NCBI GenBank assembly: GCA_007258455.2
Contig: VDFB02270651.1
Coordinates: 488,726,905-488,790,904 of the forward strand
Length of the DNA: 64,000 nucleotides
DNA from: Sequoia sempervirens
Lineage: Eukaryota > Streptophyta > Pinopsida > Cupressales > Cupressaceae
Direction: 5' to 3'
The notes under the pieces were generated by a model that saw nothing but the letters and a program-made list of their open reading frames with translations, was not told where the DNA came from and searched no databases. A program made the translations under genes and the position numbers. Of the stretch, positions 22,883 to 35,314 are shown piece by piece (position 1 is the stretch's first letter; every line of letters begins with the position of its first letter).

Positions 22883-25800
22883 ATATTGACCAACTATAAG
22901 AAGATTCTAATAATAACTCACTCTCACCACCTCTTTAAAATTTTATTCTCACAATCTCACAACACATATAATCCAAAAGTGATTTGTGCAAAGGTTTGAA
23001 ATAAACACAAGGCACAACCTGAACTAGCATGCAACTCCTGCATATCACTTAACAATAGTAAGAGAAGAAAAGGATTCAATAGATTTGAATCACAAGACAA
23101 ATCAAATTACTATTGCAAATCATGAACAAGAACTAAGAAAGGAAAAATCTGCTATTTTATTGAATGAAGGAGTGAAACTCTCAAAATATGAGCACAAATA
23201 AGTTTATAAGCTCAAAAATGTGTAACATCAAGAAACTGCCATATGAACTAGAAAAACATTAAGTTTTTCTCATGATATATCATGAAACCCATAATCCAAG
23301 CTCAAGGAAAAAGCTCCAGGAAAGGTATCCAAAATTTCCCAAGAATCTTAAACAAAAGTGGAAAAAATAGACTTTTTGAATATACATACTGAAAAGCTTC
23401 TCAAAATAGGCCAAATCTGCTTTTAAAGTGAAAAAAAAACACCTTATCTATCCATCAAGAATCTCAAATTTGACCAAGGAAGAAAACAACATCAATCTGC
23501 TAAAAATAGCAAAGAATAAAACAATTTGTTTTTATTCTTTCTTTACATAGTTTGCAAATCTTATCTTCTCACAATCTGACCTATTTTTGCAATTAAAGGT
23601 TTTTTGAAAATATTTTGCAAAACAATTACAACCTTATTTCTCCAATTACAATTTGATTTTCATAATAAAAATCATTAAAATAACAAGGAAAATCTCTTAT
23701 CTATATCCTAATTGATTTCTTTAAAATCAATTGAAAAATAAAATAAACACTAAGTGAAAAAAGGTTTATTTTCCAAGGCATATTTGATTTTATCATTCTC
23801 ATTTTAATTGATTTTCCTCAAAATCAATTAAAAAGGCACTAATTCATTCTACAATTTTAACTAAGGCATAGGCATTTGAAACAAAAAGGAAACCCTAAGT
23901 TCTAGAAGACCTTGCAAAAACCATTTAAATGCCTATCCTAAACTTAGGAAATTGATATTCATGAAGCTTTGAAAGTGGTCAACCTAGGGCATGACCATAT
24001 TATGAAGGCATTTAAAACAAATGTCAATTTGGAAAAATATGAAAGACCCATATTTCGAATTAGGGAAACTAGAAGATAGACAAAAATCAAAAACAAACCC
24101 TAATCTTCACTCATTTCACACTTTGTCATTTTGAAGATAAGCTTTGCTTGGGAAAGATGTCACCACCATGAGTGAGCTCAGTTTGTATCTTGCAACTGCT
24201 TGAGAACTTCACATTTTTCCTTTAGATGGTCAAATCCCTCACTGTGATATTGATAAGTTGTCTTCATAGCCACTTCATGGCTTTATTTCCTGTATTTTGG
24301 AAGGCAAGAAGCCATCAAGGTCGTGCCCTCTACATGTTATCATTGTCTAGTTTTGTTTCTTGGTTTCTATTCATCACTTCCCTATGTTGCTCCATCTCCT
24401 TGGCCCCCATGGGAGAGAGCTCAAGCCTTGTTATTTGAGGGCTCCATTAGAGTTGGGCATACCATTTCACTCCTCTACTGCTTGAATGGTAAGATCCAAC
24501 TTTGTATTTTCTTCTTTCAAAGGCTTTCAAAAGATTCCTTCTGAAAAGAATGATTTCTACTTTTAAAAGATAATGAAGACCCATTTCAGGCCATGCCATG
24601 AGCATGGGTTTCTTGGATTTATTGAACCTCACTCCATTTAATAATCTCTATCTTCGGATTTTGGTTTTTATGAAGCAAAGCTCAAAATGGTTTTTATTAT
24701 TTTCTATGATTTCTTATATATGAAATCCCTCCATTAATGGGCTTGACCCATTATGTATTTCCACATTTTTTGTATCTATTGGGCTTGACCCACAATGTAT
24801 TACATGTGTTTCTTGCATCTCTTGTAAAAACCCCAACATGGGTATTCTGTGATTTGGAAAAAAACATTCTCTTATGTATTTCTATTGAAACCCCAACAAA
24901 TGGGTACATGATATCTTGAAGAAAGTGCTTATTCTGATGCATTTGAAAACTAAAATTGACCAACCATTGTATAGGTTCTACATTTTAATGAGACCCATGG
25001 GGGTATTCCTAAAAACAATAAAAAATTAGTATATTTTGTTACCATTCAAAATTTGAGCTCAACCCACCATGGCATTTTGTTGACATTCTGAGCTCCTTAA
25101 TTTCCATAAAACATATTGACCAATTGTAAGAAGATTATGATAATAACTCACTCTCCCCACCTCTTTAAAAGTTGATTCTCACAATCTCACAACACATATA
25201 ATCCAAAAATGATTTGTGCAAAGGTTTGAAATAAACACAAGGCACAACCTGAAATAGCATGCAACTCCTGCAAATCACTCAACAATAGTAAGAAAAGAAA
25301 AGGATTCAATAGATTTGAATCACAAGACAAATCAAATTACTATTGTAAATCATGAACAAGAACTGAGAAAGGAAAAATCTGCTATTTTATTGAATGAAGG
25401 AGTGAAACTCTCAAAATATGAGCACAAATAATTTTACAAGCTCAAAAATGTGTAACAGCAAGAAACCACCATCTAAACTAGAAAAACATTCACAAAAACC
25501 CTAATCCAAGCTCAAGGAAAAAGCTCCAGGAAAGGTATCCAAAACTAACTAAGAATCTTGCACAAAAATGGAAAAAACACACCTTTTGTATATACATACT
25601 AAAAAGCTTCTCAAAATAGGTCAAATCTGCTTTTAAAGTGAAAAAAACACCTTATCTCTCTAGCAGGAATCTCAAATCCAACCAAGGAAGAAAACAATAT
25701 CAATCTGCTAAAAATAGCAAAGAATAAAACAATTTCTTTTTATTCCTGCTTTACATAGTTTGCAAATCTTATCTTCTCACAATTTGACCTATTTTTGCAA

Positions 25801-27314
25801 TTAAAGATTTTTTGAAAATATTTTGCAAAACAATTACAACCTTATTTCTCCAATTACAATTTGATTTTCTTTTAAAAAACATAAAAAATACAAGGAAAAT
25901 GTCTTATCTATATCCTAATTGATTTCTTTAAAATCAATTGAAAAATAAAATGAACCCTAAGTGACAAAGGTTTATTTTCCAAGGCATATTTGATTTTATC
26001 ATTCTTATTTTAATTGATTTTCCTCAAAATCAATTAAAAAGTCATTAAGTCATTTTGCAATTTTAACTAAGGCATAGGCATTTGAAACAAAAAAAAAATC
26101 CTAAGTTCCAGAAGACCTTGCAAAAAACATTTAAATTCCTATCCTAAACTTAGGCAACTGATATTCATGAAGCTTTGAAAGTAGTCGACCTAGGGCATGA
26201 CAATATTATGAAGGCTCTTAAAACAAATGTCAATTTGGACAAATATGAAAGACTCATATTTCAAATTAGGGCAACTAGAAGATAGACAAAACTCAAAAAT
26301 AAACCCTAATCTTTACTCATTTCATAATTTGTCATTTTGAAGATAAGCCCTGCTTGGGAAAGATGCCGCCACCATGAGTGAGCTCAGTCTTTAGCTTGCA
26401 AATTATTGAGAATTTCACATTTTTCCTTTAGATGGTTGAATCCCTCACTGTGATAATGGTAAGTTGTCTTCATAGCCTCTTCATGGATTTATTTCCTCTA
26501 TTTTGGAAGGCAGGAAGCCATCAAGGATGTGGCCTCTACATGTTATCATTGTCTGATTTTGTTTCTTGGTTTCTATTCTCAACTTCCCTGTGTTGCTCCA
26601 TCTACTTGGCCACCATGGGAGAGAGCTCGAGCCTTGTTATTTGTAGGCTCGGTTAGAGCTAGGCGTACCATTTCACTCCTCTACTGGCCTGAATGGTAAG
26701 ATCCAACTTTGTATTTTCTTCTTTCAAAGGCTTTCAAAAGCTTCCTTCTGAAAAGAGTGATTGCTACTTTTAAAAGATAATGAAGACCCATTGTAGGTCA
26801 TGCCATGAGCATGGGTTTCTTGGATTTATTGAACCTCACTCCATTTCATAATCTCTATCTTTAGATTTTGGTTTTTATGAAGCAAAGCTCGAAATGGTTT
26901 TTATCATTTTTTGTGATTTCTTGTATATGAAATCCCTCCATTAATGGGCTCGACCCATTATGTATTTCCACATTTTTTGTATCTACTAGGCTCGACCCAC
27001 AATGTATTACATGTGTTTCTTCCATCTCTTACAAAAACCCCAACATGGGTCTTCTATGGTTTGGGAAAAACCATTCACTTCTGTATTTCTGTTGAAAACC
27101 CAACAAATGGGTACATGATATCTTGAAGAAAATCCTTATTCTGATGCATTTGAAAATTGAAATTGCCCGACCATTGTATAGGTTCTGAATTTTAATGAAA
27201 CCCATGGGGGTATTCTTGAAAACAATAAAAAATATGTATATTTTGTTACCATTCAAAATTTGAGCTCAACCCACCATGCCATTTTGTTGACATTTTCAGC
27301 TCCTTAATTTCCAC
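22883..27314. repeat. 2.2-kb tandem duplication A/A'
   Basis: 22883-25106 and 25113-27314 align end to end: shared starts at ATATTGACCAA, shared ends at CTCCTTAATTTCCA, with small indels and dispersed substitutions. Each unit contains perfect stem palindromes such as AATTGATTTTCCTC with AAAATCAATT (about 23808-23831 and 26011-26034). The divergence is higher than in the 4455-7506 duplication. Confidence 0.9.
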
Positions 27315-27595
27315 CATATGGGTATTTTCTATTTTGGAGAAAACATAGTCATCCTATGATTTTCCTCTTTTGGACCTCAACCCATGATGATCTTTTACTT
27401 TCTTTTGTGGTATATGACTAAACCCTTACATGGATATCTTTGAAAATCATAATATGTCTTTAAATTGAAAACCCCAATGTGGGTATTTGGTATCTTGAAG
27501 AAATCTATATATTTGATTGAAAACCCCAATGTGGGCATGTTGAAAGTAATGAGGAAAATTGCATTTTGTTTAGAAACCCTTTCATGGAAACTTAT
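24725..27595. repeat. Spaced pseudo-palindromes of the ACCCCAAnnTGGGTA type
   Basis: Motifs built on ACCC..nn..TGGGT or GGGCTTGACCCA recur roughly every 45-100 bp at 24738, 24780, 24830, 24890 and 24990. They occur again in A' (26947-27310) and past the end of A' (about 27475, 27524). The sequence between motifs also keeps traces of similarity (GATATCTTGAAGAA). It looks like a very decayed tandem array with a palindromic core. Confidence 0.5.
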
Positions 27596-29713
27596 AGCAG
27601 CACTGTACTTGTTTATTTCTGGAAAAAGAAGCTTGAATTTGTGCATAAACAACTACTACATTTGGTTTACAGAGGCAATTTTATTGTTTCAACAAAATTC
27701 TTAAATTTGTTCCAAAATCTAGTGAATATTTCAAAATTCCTACAGAAACTCTTTTGAAAAACACCTTAAAACTGTTTTCTCTAGTCTCTTATGCACTCAC
27801 ACTCTTTAGGGATGCACTCCAAACTATGTTCAATGTAAATTTTGCTCATTCTAGAAATGGCTTTATGTATTTAAATCCTTGTCAAACCTGTTCACATTTT
27901 TCTGCCTGATAATTGCAATTCTTTGAAGATATACTTTGAATGATAGAATAAATCTCCCAAGCAGTGTATTTTGATTGTTTCCTTTTCAAATAAAGTAATG
28001 CATAACTTAAATTAAGGCAACCTTTGCACTCTCAACCAAAATGAAACTGGTCGTCTTTGTTGGATCATTGCCTCACTTTATCAAATACACTAGTTACTAT
28101 ATTGATGCTCGTCATCCACTATTTGAATGAGAAACTGGAGCTCTTCACATGTCCCCATGCTTGATTGTTATTTCATTTTAGGCTCTTCTAACTGGCACTC
28201 TTCTTGCATTTTTATGCTCCTTTTGATAAAAAAATTTCATGCACTCGCTCTCTTCTAAAATCTGAAACCTGAAATATGCTTCCTTTATTAAATAATTCCC
28301 TTATTAGTGAGGCATTATGTATGCCTATTCACTATCATTGATTATTTATTGAACATTTCTATAATATCTTGAAACAAGATGCATAGACAACACCCATGGC
28401 AAAAAAATGCAAACTGTACAACAATATTTAACATTTTGCAATCATGAAAATGATATATTATAGTTGAATTGATTGAGCTCATTTAAGTTTACTGCCCACC
28501 TGTAAATTTCAAAAAGCATATTACTTGATTGTTATGAGTGAACAGTTGGCTTGATGGCTTTGATGAATGAACTCTCCTTTACTCTTTTAGTTGAATAGTT
28601 CAGATGAACATGATAATTGCATTCTCCTTCTCTTAGCCCCATCTGTAATGTATAAGGGGTAGCATGTCGATGTCTACCATTGTGGGAGCCCATTTTTTCC
28701 TACATGCTTGGTCTTCAAAAGATAATCAACTACATGACTTTTCCTATACCCGCACAAGGAAACAAATGATGTTAGTATAAAAACAAGATGTGATGATGGT
28801 GTTTCCCTCTTTAGTTCATTTTTTTGTTCCTTCCCTTAGTTGATTCTATGCATTTCGAATAGTGCATTATATGTATGTTGGTAGGGCTTGTAGTATAACT
28901 CATATCTGAAACTCTTAATTGACACCCCTCTCAATCCCTTGCAGGAACACTCAGGAGCAAAACCAAGACAGAGCAGCAGCAATGTCTCAACCAAAGATGA
29001 AGAATTAGGGAATGATGGATATGTCTTATGCTATTTTCTTTCATTCTTTTACCTTTAGCTATATAGTTTACTTTCTGCAATGAATGGAATTAGCTAAAAC
29101 CATGGCTTGTGTGGATATTTAAATTTTGTTCTTTTATTTCCATTCTGAAGGAAAAGCATTATGTTCTGTGCTCCATTTGATTTTGCAAAAACATGAGTAA
29201 TACTTTTGAAAATCAATTTTCTCAAACACTTGCATAATTGTCACTTGATAAATGATGAATAAAGTGCAAACAACACTTAAGCATATGCAGAAATAATTGT
29301 AATTTCACTTTAAGATATAACAGTATTTAAACTAGCTCCATCAATTGAGTTGTAGTGAAAAAATTGGTAACAATATGTTCAACATAGAAAAGAATGAAGG
29401 TACAAATAGAGGAATGTCACAAAGAGAGAGAAAACATTGAACAAAATGTCACAGGGGATCACATTACACACATGAAATCACACCAAAGAAATTGAAAAAG
29501 AAATAAAGAAAAATACTAGTAATAAAAATGCAAGTCAACCTATGAGAAAGTAATTCGCCTCCCAATCATCTTGTGTGTATACTAAAGGAAGGAAATTATC
29601 CAAAGGGACAAGAGAAACTTTCAAACTAGGAGAAGCACCAGGTTCAACACTCTTTATAGGAGATTTGTAATTTAAGCTCATTGAAGAGGAAAATAGTGAG
29701 TTCAATCAGTATG

Positions 29714-30264
29714 CACCTCTTCATCAATTTTAGCAACCTCATCATCATCGTTTAAATTAATCACAACAGGAGGTCAAAGGTTAATGTCTGTGGAAGATTT
29801 CAACTCTTTTTGTTGTTGTATTGGATTATTTTGTTTTGGGGTAGGAGTAGAGTCATCATTCATTAATTCCATCATGTTTGTATTTTTATTTATTTGTTTA
29901 ATTCTCTGTGTAACTTGCGAGCAAGGGCACAAAGTCTACACCTACACTCCCTAGCACCTTTGTTTCTTTTGGTTTTGTTTGCAAGTTGCATTTATGTAGG
30001 AGTGGGTTGATCAACCATAGGTTTCTTTTCTTCCCTAAGGGGAGGAATGAAAGCAACCATTGGAGGTTGTTCAACCACTTTCTTTTTGACTTTGTAAACT
30101 TGTTTTATTCTTGGAGGTGTGATGGGGTTGGTTTCATTGTCTCTAGGTCTTTTATAGGATGTAGGTGAAGTTTTTATTTTAGGTTTGTCTTGGTTATTTG
30201 GGTATTGTTTAGGTTCAAGCATGGTTTCTTCAAGGATGGGGAGTTCAGCGGTGGATGGGGACAT
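29714..30264 (-). pseudogene. Tail region of the R polyprotein
   Basis: The minus-strand frame continuing from the protease is basic and Pro-rich (RPRDNETNPITPPRIKQVYK). It then has a short Cys-rich basic stretch (GARECRCRLCALARKLHREL, about 29905-29965) and a final acidic piece ending NLNDDDEVAKIDEEVHTD before a stop near 29714. It contains only a few stops. In an autonomous element RT would follow the protease; here the frame ends. Function unknown; it may bind nucleic acid. Confidence 0.5.
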
Positions 30265-30333
30265 GTTTTGGAGAGATAGTTCAACTATTTTATTTTCTTT
30301 GAATTTTTGGTAGGATATGAAAAAGAAGTCTTC

Positions 30334-31504
30334 TCATGTCTTTATAGGTTCCATGAGCTCGAACCAAAAGGCATCTAGGGAAAAATTTCCTTTGGATGAC
30401 AAAGTGGTAAATTTTCTATGGTGAATAGTGAATAATTCATTGTCAAAGGGAAATTTTAAGAATTTATGCACAACTAAAGGGACTACTTTCATGGAGCAAA
30501 GCCATGGGTTGCCTAGCTTCACATGAAATTGGTACAACTATAGGATGATGGAGAATGTGACATATAATGTTTTTAGTCCTATTTGTATTGGTAAGGTGAT
30601 TGATCCTATCATAGGGAAAGCAAAACCATTGTGTGTCTTGATCCATGCTTTTGGTTTATCATATTCATCTTTGATAGAGTTCATGAAAAAGTAATAATTC
30701 CTTAGTGATCACATTCTCTCCACATGGGAGTGCCGGTCTGAGCCCAGTTGGTTAAGGTGTTCCCTGTAGCAAGGTTCCCACCATGGGTTTGACTCTTCGG
30801 TGCTCCCGTGGTACCGGTTGGTGTGTCCCGATAGCACTGCCGATCACGGTAAAAATTTTACCGGTGGTGGGGGGTTATATGGGGGGCCGTGCTGCACCCG
30901 ATTCCCCTCGTTAAAAAAAATAAAAAAAATTCTCTCCACATGAAGTATCTATTAGTATCTCATTAATGGGCTTGTCATATATATGGTTGGCTATGTAGAG
31001 AGGGCCATCAGGTGCATGTTTAATTATATCCTTAGAGGAGAAAGCAATGACAAGAGGACTCTTAATTTGGCCCTTACAAGGGATGACATCTCTCACCTCT
31101 ACCATTTCCTCTATAAGATTGACATTGATAGCATTATTTAGAACATAATCATTGTTTCCATCATCTGTATCTACATTCATCACATCATTATTTATAGTTT
31201 TGTTGGCTTTGACAAATTAAATATTATGTTTGGGTATTGGATTGGTGAAAGTTTTCAAGGTTTGGTTTGGAGGGGAAATGGACTTATTTCCTTGATTACT
31301 AACACCTCCAATGTATAGATGGCCATAATCAATGATGTCTTGCACAAGAAATTTAAGATGCTTACAATGTTTTGTGTCATGTCCATTTTGTCGATGATAG
31401 TAGCAATAATAATTTGATTTAAAGCTTGGGGGTAAGGAATTATTAGGGTCAGGTTTTTTGATGGGTGGAAAGGTAATCATTTGTTGTTCTAAAAGTTGGG
31501 ACAT
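30334..31504 (-). pseudogene. R gag zinc knuckle and retropepsin, interrupted by a SINE
   Basis: At 31217-31504 the protein has a knuckle-like YCYYHRQNGHDTKHCKHLK followed by LVQDIIDYGHL, a pattern typical of Athila/Tat-type gag. At 30911-31183 comes the protease with PLYIANHI and LIDTSCGENF (the D-T/S-G site is altered to DTSC). After the SINE at 30727-30928, the second half of the protease (LPIQIGLKTLYVTFSII and KLGNPWLCSMKVVP) lies at 30334-30646 in another frame. The pepsin-like fold normally acts as a dimer to cleave the polyprotein. The altered active site, SINE and frameshift make it inactive. Confidence 0.75.
30727..30928 (+). mobile_element. tRNA-derived SINE with perfect 14-bp target-site duplication
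   Basis: A GC-rich 202-bp insert in AT-rich DNA, flanked by ATTCTCTCCACATG on both sides (30713-30726, 30929-30942). An A-box-like TGAGCCCAGTTGG lies at 30739-30751 and a B-box-like GGTTTGACTC at 30786-30795, the spacing of a pol III internal promoter. The 3' end is an A-rich tail (AAAAAAAATAAAAAAA). These are the hallmarks of a SINE mobilised by LINE machinery. The body after the B box is G/T-rich and of no family I can name. The low decay suggests a fairly recent insertion. Confidence 0.88.
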
Positions 31505-31705
31505 TGTGTTATGAAGGGTATCAAGAAAGGGAGTGAATTGTCTTTTCGGATCTCCATAAATAAAGGGTATTGTGGCTTTGATAGTTGCTATTTGGTTATT
31601 GAAATTTTGAGTTGTTTTCTAAAGTGGATTGAATTGAAGAAACCCTTTATTTTGTTTTCTAAAAGGTTGGGAGTTTTTCTAGTTGGTGGGCTTAGATCTC
31701 TCGAT

Positions 31706-33050
31706 TCAGCTAGAAGTGAACTTTGTATCTTTACTGCTAAACGAATTTTGATAATCACGAAGGGAAGTACACAAGTGCATGAGGTGTGATAATTTCATAA
31801 TGGTAAGCTCATCTTGGATCTTACTTTTCAAGTTTTCTATTAACATCATTTGAAGGTGTGGATCAGGGACCTTGACATCAATTTGGGAATAAAGTGATTG
31901 ATAGCGTGACATAAAATATGTTATCTTTTCTTCTTCTTTTTGCTAGCATCTCATCAAATAATCAAAGGTCATATTGGGAGTCATTTTCACATGGAAATGG
32001 TTTACAAATTCCCCAACAAGTTCATTGAATGAATGAATTGAGTTGTTTGGTAAAGAAGAGAACCATTCCAAGGTAGTATCTTTCAGGGACCTAGGAAAAA
32101 GGTTTTCCAAAAGTTTATCATCAAGGAAAAAGTTACTACATAAGGTAGTGTAGGAATTAACATGGTTAGAAGGATCTCCCTTCCCTCCATATTTCTCAAA
32201 TCGAGGAACTTCTACACCTTATGGAATCGATGTTCACAATATCTCTAAGGATAATGGACTACTTTTGACGTAATATGTAGGTGGACCATTTTGATTTTTG
32301 GTTTATGGTGGAAATTTTCTTTTGAAGGGATGAAATATTTTGGAAAAGTTGTGTTATGAGAAGGTCATTACTTGTGTTATGAGATGGAAGTGAAAGTGGT
32401 GATGGAGTGTATGTGTTCATAGGAAAACTGAATGGAATGGTTATAGATGATAAGGTAGGAGATATAACTTGTGATACCACATAGGAACTAGGGATGCTAG
32501 TAGGAATACCCAGGGAAGGAACCATGTTACTAAATTTTTGCATTAGTATTGTGACTTGAAGAGTGGTATAGGTAGGTATTGAGGCTATTTTTCTGGGAGG
32601 ATAAATTTGAGTTCCTCCTTGACTTGTGACATTGCTTATTGGAAAAGGACATCTAGTGGTTGAGGGAAGTTGTTTTCCAAAGATTTAAAATATGTTTTTC
32701 ACAAGGTCAAGGCCATATTCACTTTCAAGCATGAGGTGAATGTTTTATATGGTAGGAATTGTAGTAGTTGAAATATTTTCAAGGGTTATTTGATGTTGTA
32801 AGTTTACTAACTCCTCATGAATTTGAATTATGTTTTCTTGCAAGATGTTATCATTCCTTGGTTCAACTTTCATGCTACTTGAAGGAAAATAGTTTCTAAG
32901 GGTGTTATCCATGCCTAGTGTACTAATGTCAATACTAGGAGTGGAAAATATAGATAACCCATTATCCACAATGATTGTGCTATAGCGAGATGACATGAGC
33001 CTCAAACTTCTTCTCACTATGGTATTAGCAATAGGACACCAAACACTCAT
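31706..33050 (-). pseudogene. R gag (Retrotrans_gag type)
   Basis: The minus strand has an N-terminal region of low recognisability (32745-33050, Ser/Asn-rich; 32259-32543). The gag core then starts near 32213 with GVEVPRFEKYGGKGDP. It continues with LFPRSLKDTTLEWFSSLPNN and SFNELVGEFVNHFH, close to the Retrotrans_gag pattern (SL..TA.EWF..LP..SI.SF..L...F). The core runs to 31706 with one in-frame stop near 31915 and is in frame with the knuckle and protease. Gag forms the capsid-like particle of the element. Confidence 0.82.
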
Positions 33051-33122
33051 GCAAAGGCTACTAAATGTGGGGTGAATGAAAATACAATGTAAGCTAATAA
33101 CAATGAAATGCTTATAACTAAA

Positions 33123-34418
33123 TGTATAAGAGTGAACTTTTACCCCTTATGCAAATTCTCCTTTTTCCTTTCCCCACTTTAGAAAACCAAATTCAGAGGC
33201 TAAATTCAACGTAAGCCCACTACCTTCATTCCACTTGGAACCTGTTTTGAGTGTCGATAGAAGAATTTATATTGGGGAGGCTTGTGCAACATGCAAACAT
33301 TTGCACAATGTGCTTACGTCCCTAGAAAATTCCTATGGCTAGAGCCTATAAAGGTGTTACACTTCTCATTGTTGGTCAAATTGTAACTCCCTATTTAGCT
33401 GACTGACCCAAATATGGCTCTTTTCTTCATCTATCCTTCAAATTCAGTCTTCCTTAATGCATTTAATCTTCTACATATCTTCTACAAGCTTTAGCAATCT
33501 TCTAATCTTTCAACTCAACTTCTACACGCTCTCTTTCACTCACCTCTTGCATTCCCAGGCACTTCTTGTAACACTTTGCACTCCATAGCAACAACAACAT
33601 CACTCCATCAATTCAGTAGAGTAAGTGTGGGACAACACCATTGCAACAGAGGCTTGAGTACTCTCCTTTTCTCCCCCATTAGCCTTGACTTATCTTGGTG
33701 GAGGTGGTAAGTTTTTGACTCCTCTCCTCTATTACTTGGTTGAGTAAGCACATTTATTGTTTTGTAGTGTTTTAGTGTTCTTTACTTCATTTCCTTCTTT
33801 ATCATTCTATTTCTCCATCATTTCAAAATTGGTTTTCCATGGTGGTGGAAAAACCAAAGGGTGGGCTTGACAGAGGAAGATCCCTTAACAACCCCAGCCA
33901 AATTTCCTTCTTCTTTGTGTGTAGGTGAATGTGCTACTAGGAGCTATTTGGAAAATGAATTCCTTGATGAGATTATCCTTGCCACCTTAGCTCTTTTGTA
34001 TTTACTTTATCATATTAGAGAATATCTTGTCTACTTCATAGCATTGCTTTGGACCTTTAGAAGTAGTTAGATAGGTTGTTAGTTTGTTTTCTATAGTTTA
34101 AATGTGTCTATTTAATCCTTTGGTCATACATATGACAACACACTTGAGAGACACCAACACATTGTGTTGTCATCCCAGAACTGTGCTTTCATCCTCGAGT
34201 AGAGAGCTTCCTATGGTGTAGTGTTGAACCCAAAAACCAACTCACCTAGCCCCATTCTAAGTTTCAGATCCATAGATTGATCAAAGGGCCTAAAGTCTTC
34301 ATTATTATCATCTTGCATTTCCTAACACCCCTTTTAACTGAGGTAAGCTATGGTAGCCTTCCGCTCTTGGCTCTTCATGACCTCGGGCCTTGAATGTGGT
34401 CAGTCCCTCTACCTTACA
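33123..34418 (+). repeat. 5' LTR of N
   Basis: Starts TGTATAAGAGTGAA, ends CTACCTTACA and matches 38361-39657. It contains the Met-led frame 33861-34070, which the partner LTR does not keep open, so I do not call it a gene. Inside the element a primer-like TTTTTAGTGAACCCAATGTG follows directly (34419-34438). Confidence 0.82.
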
Positions 34419-34721
34419 TTTTTAGTGAACCCAATGTGAGCCATTTTGGTTTTTTTTTTTATATTGAAAGTTCCTTTCCTCGTATTCTAGGAGCGTTGTA
34501 GGTGTGAGTTTTGTGAGGTTTTTTCCTTACAACCCAACCTATGACCCCTACTTGGCATAGTTGGAAGGTTTTGAAGGTGTTGTGTAACAAAGTATTAATT
34601 GGGTCACCATCTTATCCTTTGGCCTTTGGGGACTCTTTGAGAGTACCATCTAGTGTGGATAATGGCCTCCTTCCTACATCAACCTATCCCCTTTGTGTAG
34701 CCTGTGGACAGTGGTACTAGT

Positions 34722-35125
34722 ATAACCTTCACTTCACAGGACCTCCTGATGGGTTTTAACAGGAAACCATCTCCTCTCTACATCCCTATGTTGATCAATG
34801 GAAACATCGTATCAGGTGTTCTCATTGATATGACATCATAAGAAAACATCATAACTAAGGAGATCATGCTAATTAACTTCTTTCATAAAGATGGGTACAA
34901 TGCACCTATGAGCACCATTTTCATGCATGACGGGCTTTCCATGCCCCCTTTGTTTGGTATTGTCTTGTCGGTCTTGGTTGGACCTAAATCTATGAAGTTC
35001 CTATTGACATTATCCTTGGGTCTGAACTCTTTAGAGTGAAGTTGGGTATCCCTTGGTTAGTGGCTACAAATGTGGTACCCTCAGCTATGCATAAATGTTT
35101 AAAATTTATCCACAGGGTTCCATGC
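34722..35125 (+). pseudogene. Retropepsin fragment of N
   Basis: The plus strand encodes ITFTSQDLL, then SPLYIPMLINGNIVSGVLID followed by MTS, a stop and ENIITKEI; the catalytic D-S/T-G is changed to DMTS. It ends with VKLGIPWL and VVPSAMHKCLKF. R's protease has the parallel PLYIANHI, ILIDTSCGEN, KLGNPWL and VVPLVVHKFLKF, so N and R are related. Stops and a frameshift break it. Confidence 0.7.
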
Positions 35126-35314
35126 TTGAAATTCATGACACCGGTTACTCATGGTAGTTACTCCTTGGACTAGTCTTGGCATGCACCCATTGGTCCTCTT
35201 CCACCTAGAAAGGGCCTCCTACACCAAACATAATAGAATCATAAGAAAAGGTTCCTAAGGCTGAATGTGAAATACCCTCCATCACCTTATGTTATTTCAC
35301 ATAGGGCTTTCCTA

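Larger units (their letters stand above)
20963..29713. other. Long 3' non-coding region of R
   Basis: About 8.7 kb between the R coding region and its polypurine tract. It holds a ~113-bp minisatellite (22226-22640) and a 2.2-kb tandem duplication (22883-27314), and is otherwise AT-rich with no recognised protein. RT, RNase H and integrase would be expected here in a complete Ty3/gypsy element and I find no motif of them. The plus-strand frames at 24226-24438 and 26432-26656 are the same stretch in the two duplicate units and look like chance reading frames. Confidence 0.6.

Noticed and set aside
24226..26656. Two similar plus-strand hydrophobic frames (24226-24438, 26432-26656)
   Set aside because: They are the same place in the two units of a tandem duplication; no start context or known family, and substitutions do not favour the frame.
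25113..27314. A and A' units as LTRs of a further element
   Set aside because: The units touch each other with no interior, lack TG...CA ends and have no flanking duplication.
28940..29010. Splice-acceptor-like TTGCAG followed by a short open stretch, as if a captured host exon
   Set aside because: Only ~25 codons are open, no donor, no recognisable protein, and it lies in the R non-coding region; chance is enough to explain it.
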